Positions 50,860 through 59,082 of a stretch of DNA of 64,000 bases are shown in pieces. The notes below the pieces were generated by a model, which was not told the DNA's origin, did no database searches, and worked only from the letters and a program-made list of their open reading frames with translations. Source of the DNA: Mycolicibacterium hippocampi (lineage in GTDB: Bacteria; Actinomycetota; Actinomycetes; Mycobacteriales; Mycobacteriaceae); NCBI RefSeq assembly GCF_010723735.1, contig NZ_BLLB01000002.1, forward strand, positions 4,154,001 to 4,218,000, written 5' to 3'. How positions within the stretch are numbered: the first letter of the stretch is position 1; each line of letters begins with the position of its first letter. Made by a program: the position numbers and the translations under genes.

Positions 50860-52080
50860 ATGTCACCTCTGTGTCGCCTGGCCGCTGCGTCGTGCACTCT
50901 GCTACTGCTGGCCGGTTGCGCACCCGCCTCGGTGAGCACCGACCGCCCGGCGTCGGCGAAGGCGGATGCGGTGATGCGCATCGTGCGCGAAGCGCTGACA
51001 CAGTCTCACCTCAACGCAGTGATCGTCCGCGTGACGGTGGACGGCAAGGAGGTGGTCACGGCCGCGGTCGGCGAGTCGACGACGGGCGTACCCGCGACCC
51101 CGGCTATGCACTTCCGCAATGGCGCGGTCGCCATCTCCTACATGTCCACGCTGCTGCTCAAGCTCGCCGAGGAAGGCACTGTCGGTCTGGACGACAAGCT
51201 CTCGTCGTGGCTGCCGGAGGTGCCCAACGCCGATCGGGTGTCGCTGCGCCAACTCGCCCAGATGACATCCGGCTATGTCGACTACGTGATCGGGAACACC
51301 GCGATGAACGATGCGCTGTTCGCGGATCCGTTCCGCGCGTGGAGCACCGACGATCTGCTCGAGTACGCGATCACCGAGCCGCTGCTGTACGAACCGGGCA
51401 CGAACTGGAACTACTCGCACACCAACTACCTGCTACTGGGCATGGCGATCGAAAAGGCCACCGGAAGACAGATCTCGGACCTGTTGTCCGAGAAGGTTCT
51501 TCGACCCTTGGGCCTGACCAGCACCACCGCATCACTGACCGCGCCGATTCCTTCTCCGGTGCTGCACGCGTTCACCTCGGAACGTCGCCAGGCTCTCGGA
51601 ATTCCCCCCAGCACAGCATTTTACGAGGAGTCAACGTTCTGGAACCCGTCATGGACGATCACTCATGGGGCCGTTCAGACCACGGACATCCACGACCTCG
51701 AGGCCACCGCGGCGGGCATCGGTTCCGGTCAGCTGTTGCGGCCCGAGTCCTATGAACAGATGGTTTCGACCGAGCTACGCGGCAGGACACGGACCCAGCC
51801 CGGCTGCACCACGTGCATGGAGATGACCGAGGGCTACACCTACGGCCTCGGCGTGGTGATCTCGGGCAACTGGCTGCTGCAGAACCCGATGTTCGCCGGC
51901 TACGCCGCCGTCGCGGCCTACCTGCCCAGCCAGAGGATCGCCGTCGCTGTCGCGACCACGTTCGGCCCCCGGGCGTTCGATGAGCAGGGCGACTATTCCA
52001 ACGAGGCCGAGGCGGTGTTCCGGGCGATCGGCGCCGAGATGGCCCCCGGGGATGCACCGCCGATGCCGCCACCGAAATAA
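50860..52080 (+). CDS. Serine beta-lactamase-like lipoprotein, SxxK motif not seen (406 aa)
   Basis: The N-terminus MSPLCRLAAASCTLLLLAGC has a lipobox (LLAGC), so the protein is membrane-anchored outside. The fold is that of class C beta-lactamase / D-alanyl-D-alanine carboxypeptidase relatives: LPEVPNADRVSLRQLAQMTS, YEPGTNWNYSHTNYLLLGMA and EKVLRPLGLTSTT. In the place of the catalytic SxxK (normally FRxGSxTK) it reads FRNGAVAISYMST, with Ala and Ile, and YSN reads YSH. It may be a pseudoenzyme or use another residue. ATG 50860 is chosen because it gives a proper signal. Glutamine amidotransferase follows. Confidence 0.88.
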   Translation: MSPLCRLAAASCTLLLLAGCAPASVSTDRPASAKADAVMRIVREALTQSHLNAVIVRVTVDGKEVVTAAVGESTTGVPATPAMHFRNGAVAISYMSTLLLKLAEEGTVGLDDKLSSWLPEVPNADRVSLRQLAQMTSGYVDYVIGNTAMNDALFADPFRAWSTDDLLEYAITEPLLYEPGTNWNYSHTNYLLLGMAIEKATGRQISDLLSEKVLRPLGLTSTTASLTAPIPSPVLHAFTSERRQALGIPPSTAFYEESTFWNPSWTITHGAVQTTDIHDLEATAAGIGSGQLLRPESYEQMVSTELRGRTRTQPGCTTCMEMTEGYTYGLGVVISGNWLLQNPMFAGYAAVAAYLPSQRIAVAVATTFGPRAFDEQGDYSNEAEAVFRAIGAEMAPGDAPPMPPPK

Positions 52081-52087
52081 TGGTGCC

Positions 52088-52810
52088 GTGGCACCCAAGG
52101 TCTTGTTTCTGCGTAACGAGCACATGGCGACCGAAGCGCTGCTCGGAGAGGCGTTCAGCGATCACGGTTTTGACGTCGAGGCGTTCGAGGTCGTTCCCGC
52201 CGAGCGAGCCCACGATCCGGTGGGTGACGTCGTGTTCCCCGATCCGGCCGGTTACGACGTCATCGTTCCGCTGGGAGCGACGTGGGCGGTGTACGACGAG
52301 GCGCTGCGTGATTCCTGGGTCGGCACCGAGATGGCGCTGATGCGCGATGCGGCCGAGGCGGGCACGGCACTGCTGGGCGTCTGCTTCGGTGGCCAGCTAC
52401 TGGCTCAGGCTTTCGGCGGCACGGTGGCGCGGTCGCCGCGCCCGGAGATCGGCTGGTACGACGTCGCCACCGATCGACCCGACCTCGTTCCAGAGGGACC
52501 ATGGTTCCAGTGGCACTTCGACCGGTGGACCCTGCCGCTCGGAGCCACCGAACTCGCCAGGACCGCCGACTCCTCCCAGGCGTTTGTGCTCGGCCGGACG
52601 ATGGCGCTGCAGTTCCACCCGGAGGTCGACGTCGACCTGCTGAAAGTGTGGTTAGCCGCAGACCGCGACGGCGACGTCGTCGCCAACGGCTCGACACACG
52701 ACGAATTGCTCAGCCGGACAGCTGAACTCGCCGACGACGCGGCAGCGCGGATTCGGCTGCTGGTACACGGCTTTCTGACCTACACGGCGGCTCAGCCACG
52801 CCCGAGCTGA
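52088..52810 (+). CDS. Type 1 glutamine amidotransferase (240 aa)
   Basis: The class I GATase fold has the nucleophile Cys99 in GVCFGGQLLAQ and the His177/Glu179 pair in LQFHPEVD. It opens with APKVLFLRNEHMATEAL. The triad is intact. Relatives act as stand-alone glutaminases of unknown acceptor, as in the YfeJ/GMP-synthase-like group. GTG 52088 lies 7 bp after the stop of the lipoprotein gene, so the two may be one transcript. The 3' end overlaps the converging epimerase gene by 19 bp. Confidence 0.9.
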   Translation: MAPKVLFLRNEHMATEALLGEAFSDHGFDVEAFEVVPAERAHDPVGDVVFPDPAGYDVIVPLGATWAVYDEALRDSWVGTEMALMRDAAEAGTALLGVCFGGQLLAQAFGGTVARSPRPEIGWYDVATDRPDLVPEGPWFQWHFDRWTLPLGATELARTADSSQAFVLGRTMALQFHPEVDVDLLKVWLAADRDGDVVANGSTHDELLSRTAELADDAAARIRLLVHGFLTYTAAQPRPS

Positions 52811-54141
52811 TGCGCGAGTGCGTCGGCCAGGTCCGGATGCCGGAACCGGTGACCGACTGAGAGCAGCTTCGAGGGCACCACCCGTTGGCTCGCCTCGGCG
52901 AGCTCGCGGGCGCCCTGCGCACCCAACAGCACCCGCGGCCCCAGTGCCGGGACCGGAAGTACCGCGGGCCGGTGCAGCACCCGGGCCAGCTCGCGGGTGT
53001 ACTCGGAGTTGCGCACGGGGTCGGCACCGACCGCGTTGACCGGACCGTCGAGGCGCTCGTCGTAGAGCGCCCGGTGGTAGATGTCCAGCAGGTCGTCCAG
53101 ACCGATCCAGGACAGCCACTGTCTGCCGCCGGCGACCGGACCGCCGAGGCCCGCCGAGAACAGCGGGCGCAGCAGCCGCAACGTCCCGCCGGCGGCCGCC
53201 TGCACGATCCCGGTGCGCACCCTGACCACCCGGAGCCCGGCATCGGCGGCAGGAGCGGTCGCCGCCTCCCAGTCGGAGACCACGTCGGCGAGGAACCCGT
53301 CGCCGCGGGTGCTGTCCTCGGTGAGCTGGGTGTCACCGCGGTCATAGCCGTAGAAGCCGACCGCCGAGGCGCTGATGAACGTGCGTGGCCCGTCGGCTGC
53401 GGACGCGGCCGCGGCGGCCAGCAGGCGGGTGGGATCGATCCGGCTGTCCCGGATGGCGGCCCGGTGCCCGTCGGTGAAGCGCCCGGCGATGGACGCGCCG
53501 GCCAGATGCACCACCGCGTCGACACCATCGAGCAGACCCGGAGTCGGGGCCTGCGGGTTCCACAGCCGTTCGTCGTCGCCGTGTGGCGACGAACGCACCA
53601 GCCGGATAACCCGGTGACCTCCCGTGGTCAGGAACGCGCTCAGCGCGGACCCCACCAGGCCGGAGGCGCCGGTGAGCGCGATGACCAACGGTGTGGTCCC
53701 CGCCTCCACCGCCCGGCGGTGCGCTGCGAGGTCGTCGACGAGCTGCCGGTGCCGGTAGACGAACGTCGACCGCAGCGCCGCGGCCGGCACCGCTGTCTCG
53801 ACCTTGTCGTGAATCTGGGTCTGCGCGCCGGTGCCGCTGAAGGTGTGGGTGTGCCGCCACTCGCCGATGACCCGGGCGGGCCAGGACGCCGGACCGCGAG
53901 ATGACAGCTCGTCGGCGAAGCGGCTACCCGGGACATACGCTTCCGGATCGTGGCGGGCCACCCACCGCAACCCGGCCGGCAACCCCAGCACGGCCACCCC
54001 GTCGGCCAGCGACGTCGCTTCCTGCACCACCGTCATCGGCTGCCAGGGCGGCACCAGTCGCCGCATCGCACCGGGCCGCTCGTGCCACTGCCACACCTGG
54101 TCTCGTGGGTGGTCGACCACGCTGTCGTACTCGATGCCCAT
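52792..54141 (-). CDS. TIGR01777-type NAD epimerase with N-terminal SRPBCC domain (449 aa)
   Basis: Residues 1-150 form an SRPBCC (START-like) domain (YDSVVDHPRDQVWQWHERPG, GSRFADELSSRGPASWPARV). From about 155 the Rossmann part begins (VIALTGASGLVGSALSAFL), then DAVVHLAGASIAGRF, FISASAVGFYG and GLDDLLDIYHRAL, and a DUF1731-type C-terminus (PALGPRVLLGAQGARELAEA). This two-domain form is common in actinobacteria; the function is unproven, perhaps in cell division or envelope chemistry. The start is the ATG at 54141; the gene is divergent from the phosphoribosyltransferase. Confidence 0.93.
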   Translation of the reverse strand: MGIEYDSVVDHPRDQVWQWHERPGAMRRLVPPWQPMTVVQEATSLADGVAVLGLPAGLRWVARHDPEAYVPGSRFADELSSRGPASWPARVIGEWRHTHTFSGTGAQTQIHDKVETAVPAAALRSTFVYRHRQLVDDLAAHRRAVEAGTTPLVIALTGASGLVGSALSAFLTTGGHRVIRLVRSSPHGDDERLWNPQAPTPGLLDGVDAVVHLAGASIAGRFTDGHRAAIRDSRIDPTRLLAAAAASAADGPRTFISASAVGFYGYDRGDTQLTEDSTRGDGFLADVVSDWEAATAPAADAGLRVVRVRTGIVQAAAGGTLRLLRPLFSAGLGGPVAGGRQWLSWIGLDDLLDIYHRALYDERLDGPVNAVGADPVRNSEYTRELARVLHRPAVLPVPALGPRVLLGAQGARELAEASQRVVPSKLLSVGHRFRHPDLADALAHQLGRG

Positions 54142-54277
54142 GCAGACGCCCCTGTCCTCAAGTTGTTGTCAATCATTCGTCGCCGGTCAGACCAGGGATT
54201 GCCCGGGATGGGCTTCGGGTACCACCTCTACGGGCACAACCGTGATCAACGAGCGACGACCGAGCAATGATCAACCA

Positions 54278-54958
54278 ATGACCAGCACCCCCCGAACGTT
54301 TCGAGACCGCCGCGAAGCCGGCAGGGTCCTGGCACAGGATCTGGCCCGGTACCGCGGACGAGGTGACCTCCTGGTGCTCGGCCTGGCCCGCGGCGGGGTA
54401 CCGATCGGTTGGGAGGTCGCATCCTCTCTGCAGGCTCCGCTGGATGTGTGCCTGGTGCGCAAGCTGGGCGTGCCGCAGTGGCCCGAGCTTGCGATGGGGG
54501 CGGTGGCCACCGGGGGCGGCGTGGTGCTCAACGACGACGTGCTGGCAAGCCTGGACATCGGTGACGAGCAGATCCGGGACGCCGTCACTCGCGAGACCGC
54601 CGAACTACACCGTCGCGAGCAGGCCTACCGCGGCGGGCGCGACCCTCTGAAACTGGCGGGGCTGACCGTGATCATGGTCGACGACGGGATCGCGACCGGG
54701 TCGAGCATGATCGCCGCAGTGCGCTCGGTGCGGCAGTCCGGCGCAGCGCGGATCGTGGTCGGGGTGCCCGTCGGGCCTGCGTCGGTCTGCCGGCAACTCG
54801 CCGGCGAAGCCGACGAGGTGGTGTGTTCGACGACGCCGAAGGACTTCCGCGCGGTGGGGCAGGTGTTCGAGGACTTTCATCAGGTCAGCGACGAGGAGGT
54901 GCGCGACCTGCTTGCCACACCGACCGACGGGGGCGGACCGGTCACCGACAACCGCTGA
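54278..54958 (+). CDS. Phosphoribosyltransferase-family protein (226 aa)
   Basis: The PRPP-binding motif VIMVDDGIATGSSM lies near residues 130-143. GDLLVLGLARGGVPIGWEVA and LDVCLVRKLGVPQWPELAMG are typical of the family of stand-alone PRTase-like proteins in mycobacteria. ATG 54278 starts the first typical residues; the longer open frame runs into the divergent gene. It may salvage a base or act as a regulator; the acceptor is unknown. Confidence 0.92.
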   Translation: MTSTPRTFRDRREAGRVLAQDLARYRGRGDLLVLGLARGGVPIGWEVASSLQAPLDVCLVRKLGVPQWPELAMGAVATGGGVVLNDDVLASLDIGDEQIRDAVTRETAELHRREQAYRGGRDPLKLAGLTVIMVDDGIATGSSMIAAVRSVRQSGAARIVVGVPVGPASVCRQLAGEADEVVCSTTPKDFRAVGQVFEDFHQVSDEEVRDLLATPTDGGGPVTDNR

Positions 54959-54969
54959 CCCGCTGCGGC

Positions 54970-55362
54970 TCAGGCCTTGGTGCTGTCGTCGCCGGCGCCC
55001 GGCTTGTCGTAAGGCTCGTGCTCCGGGGTGAGCACCGTGGTGTCTTCTTCGCGGTCGTGCGGTACGGGCTCGACGTCGGCGTCGGCGGACACATCGGCGG
55101 CCGGGCTGTCCTGATAGTCAGAAGCCACCGGAGCCTCTTCGGGATAGTCCTCGTCGTAAATGACTGCGTCGGCCTCTGTGGTCTCGGCGGCCTCGTCATC
55201 CCCGTCGCGCTTGCGGTCCCGCAGCGCGTCGACGATAAGCAGCAGCACACCGATCACACTCGCAGCGATGCAGACCCAGGCGATCAACTCGTTGCTGGTG
55301 ACCACGGCGGTCACCAGGGCCGCGAGGCCGACGACTGCGAGCACGAGCGCGACGATCAGCAT
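54970..55362 (-). CDS. Small membrane protein with acidic tail (130 aa)
   Basis: Two transmembrane segments (LIVALVLAVVGLAALVTAVV and LIAWVCIAASVIGVLLLIVD) are followed by a basic patch RDRKRDG and a cytosolic tail rich in Asp and Glu (DADVEPVPHDREEDTTVL). ATG 55362 is preferred over TTG 55377. It sits directly downstream of wag31, a position that is common for such proteins in mycobacteria, and may be part of the cell-pole machinery. No named family is recognised. Confidence 0.82.
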   Translation of the reverse strand: MLIVALVLAVVGLAALVTAVVTSNELIAWVCIAASVIGVLLLIVDALRDRKRDGDDEAAETTEADAVIYDEDYPEEAPVASDYQDSPAADVSADADVEPVPHDREEDTTVLTPEHEPYDKPGAGDDSTKA

Positions 55363-55401
55363 GGGCCTGCCCCGCAAGGTGTGAGTTGAAGGTGCACGTG
55401 A

Positions 55402-56214
55402 CTAGTTGTTGCCCCGGTTGAACTGGTTGAAGCCGCCCTCGTTGTTGGCACCGGAATCCACCGGTGCGGCCGAGCCGCGCTGCCCCAGTTCCTCGAGCTG
55501 CGACTCCAGGTAGGTCTTCAACCGGGTCCGGTATTCGCGTTCGAACGTGCGGAGTTGTTCCAGACGACCCTCGAGCACGGTGCGCTGCTGGTTGATGGTG
55601 CCCATGATCTCGGAGTGCTTGCGCTCGGCGTCGGCCTGCAGCGCGTCCGCCTTCTCCTGCGCCTGCCGCAGCTGGGTTTCGGAGCGGGTCTGCGCGTCGG
55701 CCAGCATGGCGTCGGCGCGCTGACGGGCTTCGGCCACGGTGGTCTCGGCGGTCTGGCGTGCCTCGGCGACCATCGAGTCGGCCTGGGCGCGGGCATCCGA
55801 GAGCATCTTGTCGGACTCCGCCTTCGCGGTTCCGGTGAGCCGGTCGGCGGTCTCCTGAGCAAGGCTGAGCACCTTGGCCGCACGCAGGTGCTGGTCCTCG
55901 GTGGCGGCTGCGGGCTGCGCGGCCGGCGCCTCGTACACCGGCTGCGGTGGTGGCGGTGCGGGTTCGGGCTCCGGCTCGTAGACTGGGATCGCCTGCGTCG
56001 ATTGCGCACCGCCGCTCCCGGAACGCGCCGAGGCGAGTTCCTGATCCAGCTCGGCGACGCGCTGTCGGAGATCGCTGTTCTCCTCGATGAGGCGGGACAG
56101 CTCGTTCTCGACGAGATCGAGGAATGCGTCGACCTCGTCCTCGTTGTAGCCGCGCTTGCCGATGGGTGGCTTACTGAACGCGACGTTGTGCACGTCGGCA
56201 GGTGTGAGCGGCAT
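55402..56214 (-). CDS. wag31: DivIVA-like cell-pole protein Wag31 (270 aa)
   Basis: The N-terminal DivIVA domain reads MPLTPADVHNVAFSKPPIGK and EDEVDAFLDLVENEL, the mycobacterial Wag31 start. A Pro-rich linker (PVYEPEPEPAPPPPQPVYE) separates it from long coiled coil (about 120-240) rich in Ala/Glu/Arg/Gln. It organises growth at the cell poles and localises envelope synthesis. ATG 56214 with GGGGG upstream is the true start; the longer open frame is not used. Its 5' leader contains a 6-bp inverted repeat at 56236-56250. It is the last gene of the dcw cluster here. Confidence 0.97.
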   Translation of the reverse strand: MPLTPADVHNVAFSKPPIGKRGYNEDEVDAFLDLVENELSRLIEENSDLRQRVAELDQELASARSGSGGAQSTQAIPVYEPEPEPAPPPPQPVYEAPAAQPAAATEDQHLRAAKVLSLAQETADRLTGTAKAESDKMLSDARAQADSMVAEARQTAETTVAEARQRADAMLADAQTRSETQLRQAQEKADALQADAERKHSEIMGTINQQRTVLEGRLEQLRTFEREYRTRLKTYLESQLEELGQRGSAAPVDSGANNEGGFNQFNRGNN

Positions 56215-56235
56215 CGTCTGCCCCCTTGAAGTCTG

Positions 56236-56250
56236 GATCGTCAAACGATC
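56236..56250. promoter_or_regulatory. Inverted repeat in the wag31 leader
   Basis: GATCGTCAAACGATC has perfect 6-bp arms around a 3-nt loop, 22 bp before the wag31 ATG. It could be an operator, or a hairpin that affects translation. It lies just downstream of where the leader of wag31 is expected. Confidence 0.4.
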
Positions 56251-56417
56251 TCAAAGTGTAGAGCCTTGCTGGAGAGTAACTGGCGTCCATCCTGTCACAC
56301 CAGACCCGGCGGTTGCAGGCGAGGCGGCAATTAGGGGCGAATTTCAACAATACCGAGATGTTCTCGACGATGTTCTCGACCGGCATTGATGCGCGCCGGG
56401 ACCCGTCGGAGTCGGGC

Positions 56418-56723
56418 TCAGGCAGCTGCCCCGAAGGCCAACTGCATGCCGATGAACGCCACCAGCAGCAGCACCATGATCGACAGGTCGAATCGGATGG
56501 CACCTATCGTGAGCTGCGGAATGATCCGGCGAAGCAGCTTCACCGGCGGGTCGGTGAGCGACATGATGATCTCCAGCACCACCACCGTGGCACCCCTGGG
56601 TTGCCAGTCACGGCTGAACGATCGGATGAACTCGACCACCACCCGGGCGATCAGCAACAACCAGAACACGAACAGCGCAAAACCAAGGATCTCGAAGAAG
56701 AGCGCCAACTGGGCCGACCTCAC
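56418..56723 (-). CDS. yggT: YggT-family membrane protein (101 aa)
   Basis: Two hydrophobic segments (ILGFALFVFWLLLIARVVVE and FDLSIMVLLLVAFIGMQLAF) flank a charged loop with DWQPRG and the YggT motif SLTDPPVKLLRRIIPQL. It is a small integral membrane protein of the dcw cluster, near SepF, with a likely role in septum or envelope organisation. The start is GTG 56723. It lies about 120 bp after sepF, so it may be in the same transcript. Confidence 0.93.
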   Translation of the reverse strand: MRSAQLALFFEILGFALFVFWLLLIARVVVEFIRSFSRDWQPRGATVVVLEIIMSLTDPPVKLLRRIIPQLTIGAIRFDLSIMVLLLVAFIGMQLAFGAAA

Positions 56724-56844
56724 TACTGGCGGATTTGTGACATTTGATACAGGTCAGTGCCGCTCAGTGCCGATGGCGCCGGCGCGACGTGGCCAGCCTA
56801 CCCGTCGGATCCGGGGACGCAGTTCCGAGCGACCGGTGCACGGC

Positions 56845-57483
56845 CTACTGGTAGGCGTAGAAGCCGGCCTCCGCGATCCGACGGCGCTGCTCGGCGGTGA
56901 CGTCGACGTCGGCCGGCGACAGCAGGAAGACCTTGGTGGCGACCTTGTCGAAGGAACCCCGCAGCGCGAACGCCAGTCCGGCCGCGAAATCCACCAGCCG
57001 CTTGGCGTCGGCGTTGTCCATCGAGACCAGGTCCATGATCACCGGTGTGCCGTCACGGAATCGCTCACCGATGGTGCGGGCCTCGCTGTAGTCCTTCGGG
57101 CGCAGCGTGGTGATCTTGGCCAGCGGGCTGCCTGCCTCGAACAGTTCGGCCATCCCGCGCGGATCCATTGCCAGCGCACCACGGGTCGAACCGCGCATCC
57201 CCCCGAATCGCGGTGGGGTGCGGTCGAATTCGCGCGGGGTTCGCAGCCGGGGCTCGAACCTGGCGTCCTCGAAGCCGCCGGCCAGGCCGCCCCGGTAGGC
57301 GGGCTCGTCGTAGTCGCGCCGGTCGTCGTACCCGCGCGGGTAGCCCTCGTCCTCGAAGCGGTCATCGCGGGGGCGCCGGTAGCCGCGCACCGGGCCGCGG
57401 TCGTCGTCCTCGTAGTAGTCGTCCTCGTAGTCATCCATAGGAGCCATACCGAAGTAGGCCTTGACCTTGTGCAGTGTGCTCAT
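56845..57483 (-). CDS. sepF: Cell division protein SepF (212 aa)
   Basis: SepF links FtsZ filaments to the membrane. The N-terminal amphipathic stretch is MSTLHKVKAYFGMAPMDD. A disordered linker rich in Asp, Arg, Tyr and Gly (YYEDDDRGPVRGYRRPRDD and so on) fills residues 20-100. The globular SepF domain starts near 110 (AKITTLRPKDYSEARTIGER) and has VIMDLVSMDNADAKRLVDFA and the tail VFLLSPADVDV. ATG 57483 overlaps the yggS stop (ATGA). In mycobacteria SepF is an essential FtsZ partner. Confidence 0.96.
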   Translation of the reverse strand: MSTLHKVKAYFGMAPMDDYEDDYYEDDDRGPVRGYRRPRDDRFEDEGYPRGYDDRRDYDEPAYRGGLAGGFEDARFEPRLRTPREFDRTPPRFGGMRGSTRGALAMDPRGMAELFEAGSPLAKITTLRPKDYSEARTIGERFRDGTPVIMDLVSMDNADAKRLVDFAAGLAFALRGSFDKVATKVFLLSPADVDVTAEQRRRIAEAGFYAYQ

Positions 57484-58328
57484 CGTGAGGACCCTTCTCG
57501 CGGTGCTGAGGTGTCTGAGGAGTCTGGAGTATTCGAAGAATCTGCAGAATCTGTTGTCTGTGATGAAGGTGTGACTGGAGTGACTACTTCGGGTGACGTT
57601 AGCGGTCGCGATCCCATTAGCGCGGTACCGACACGCACACAAGTCGAACCATGTTCGACCGCCGCCTCGAGGTCGCCGGACATCCCGGCTGACAGCTCGA
57701 GGCGCTGCGGATATGCGGTTTGTACCCGTTGGAGTTCCTGCGCCAAACGCGCGAAGGCGGTACCGGGATCGGCGTCCCGCGGCGGGATCGCCATCAGGCC
57801 GACGAAGTGCAGCCCGGACGCCTCGTGCATGGCGGCGCACAGTTCGTCGATGCGGCCGGTCGCCGCGACGTCAACCCCTCCCCGGGTCTCGTCTCCGTCG
57901 AGGCTGAGCTGCAGATAGACCCGCAGCGGCTCGAGCCGGCGGCCGACGTCGAGCGCCTCGGCCGCGGCGCGGTCCAGGGCGGCGATGACCTTCGCACTGT
58001 CGACCGAGTGCGCCGCGTAGGCCCACTGCGCCACCGAGCGCGCCTTGTTGCGCTGGATGCGGCCCACCATGTGCCAGCGGATGTCGTCACACCCGTCGAT
58101 GCCGCTGAGCTCGTTGATCTTCTGTGTCGCTTCCTGGTCCCGCGATTCGCCGACCGCCGCACAGCCGAGACGGTGCAGCAGCAGCACGTCGCCGGCGGGG
58201 AAGAACTTCGTGATCGGAAGGAGTTCGATGTCACCGATGTCACGACCGGCGGCTTCCGCGGCATGAGCGAGCCGTCTCCGCACTGCGGCCAGGGACTGCT
58301 GCAACTCCTGTTCCCGCGCGGTGGTCAT
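57480..58328 (-). CDS. yggS: PLP homeostasis protein YggS (282 aa)
   Basis: This is a PLP-binding TIM barrel without known enzymatic substrate. Lys41 in LLPITKFFP binds the cofactor. CAAVGESRDQEATQKINEL, IRWHMVGRIQRNKARSV, LSAGMSGDLEAAVEHGST and VRVGTALMGSR are conserved. The last 38 residues or so (TPVTPSSQTTDSADSSNTPD and following) form a Ser/Thr/Asp-rich tail not found in typical members of about 230 residues. The start overlaps pgeF (ATGA at 58325-58328) and the stop overlaps sepF, so the three are coupled. Confidence 0.94.
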   Translation of the reverse strand: MTTAREQELQQSLAAVRRRLAHAAEAAGRDIGDIELLPITKFFPAGDVLLLHRLGCAAVGESRDQEATQKINELSGIDGCDDIRWHMVGRIQRNKARSVAQWAYAAHSVDSAKVIAALDRAAAEALDVGRRLEPLRVYLQLSLDGDETRGGVDVAATGRIDELCAAMHEASGLHFVGLMAIPPRDADPGTAFARLAQELQRVQTAYPQRLELSAGMSGDLEAAVEHGSTCVRVGTALMGSRPLTSPEVVTPVTPSSQTTDSADSSNTPDSSDTSAPREGSSR

Positions 58329-59065
58329 CGGCCGGGCTCCAGCCAGACCAGCGACGCCAACCGGCCGGTCGGGGCGTCCCGCCGATGGCTGAACAGATTC
58401 GGGTCCTCGAACGTGCAGCGGGGATCGGCGTCGACGGCGGTGACGCCGAGCGTGCGCAGTTGTGCGGCGATCCCGGCCCGCAGATCCAGGCCCGCAGTGC
58501 CGCGATCCGTGGTGGTTCGGCTACCGGGAAGCGACTGTTCCACCTCGGCTGCCATCTCCGCGGGCACCTCGTAGTTGCGTCCACTGATCGCGGGCCCCAG
58601 CAGCACCGAGACGTCCTGCGCCCGGGCACCGAGGTCGGCCATCGCTTCCAGGGCGCGGGCGACGATGCCCTGTTGCGCGCCGACGCGGCCCGCATGGACC
58701 GCGGCGATCACTCCCGCGCGAGCATCGGCCATCAGCACCGGCACGCAATCTGCTGTCACCACCGCGAGCGCCAACTTCGGCGTCGCGGTGACCAGACCGT
58801 CTGTGCTATCCACGGTTTCGCCGGCGCTGTCGACCACCGCGACGTCGGCGCTGTGCACCTGGTTCATCCACACGATGCCGTCGGGCAGCCCGATCGCGGT
58901 GGCCAGCCGGCGCCGGTTCGCGGCGACCGCCACCGGGTCGTCGCCCACATGGTCACCGAGGTTGAAGGCCGCGAACGGCGGTTTGGACACCCCGCCGGCA
59001 CGCGTGGTGGTCACCCGACGCACCCGAAAGGTCACGCCGGAACCGGAGGACCCGCGATCTGGCAC
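58325..59065 (-). CDS. pgeF: Peptidoglycan editing factor PgeF / YfiH-family (246 aa)
   Basis: The family (also called polyphenol oxidase, LACC1-like) removes L-Ser-containing errors from peptidoglycan precursors or acts on purine nucleosides. Metal ligands are visible in NQVHSADV, TADCVPVL and AAVHAGRVG (His, Cys, His). The C-terminus FEDPNLFSHRRDAPTGRLAS is typical. GTG 59065 is used; a GTG 33 bp further in is possible. It follows ftsZ by 17 bp and overlaps yggS. Conserved dcw position. Confidence 0.95.
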   Translation of the reverse strand: MPDRGSSGSGVTFRVRRVTTTRAGGVSKPPFAAFNLGDHVGDDPVAVAANRRRLATAIGLPDGIVWMNQVHSADVAVVDSAGETVDSTDGLVTATPKLALAVVTADCVPVLMADARAGVIAAVHAGRVGAQQGIVARALEAMADLGARAQDVSVLLGPAISGRNYEVPAEMAAEVEQSLPGSRTTTDRGTAGLDLRAGIAAQLRTLGVTAVDADPRCTFEDPNLFSHRRDAPTGRLASLVWLEPGR

Positions 59066-59082
59066 GGTGCGACTGTATGTCG

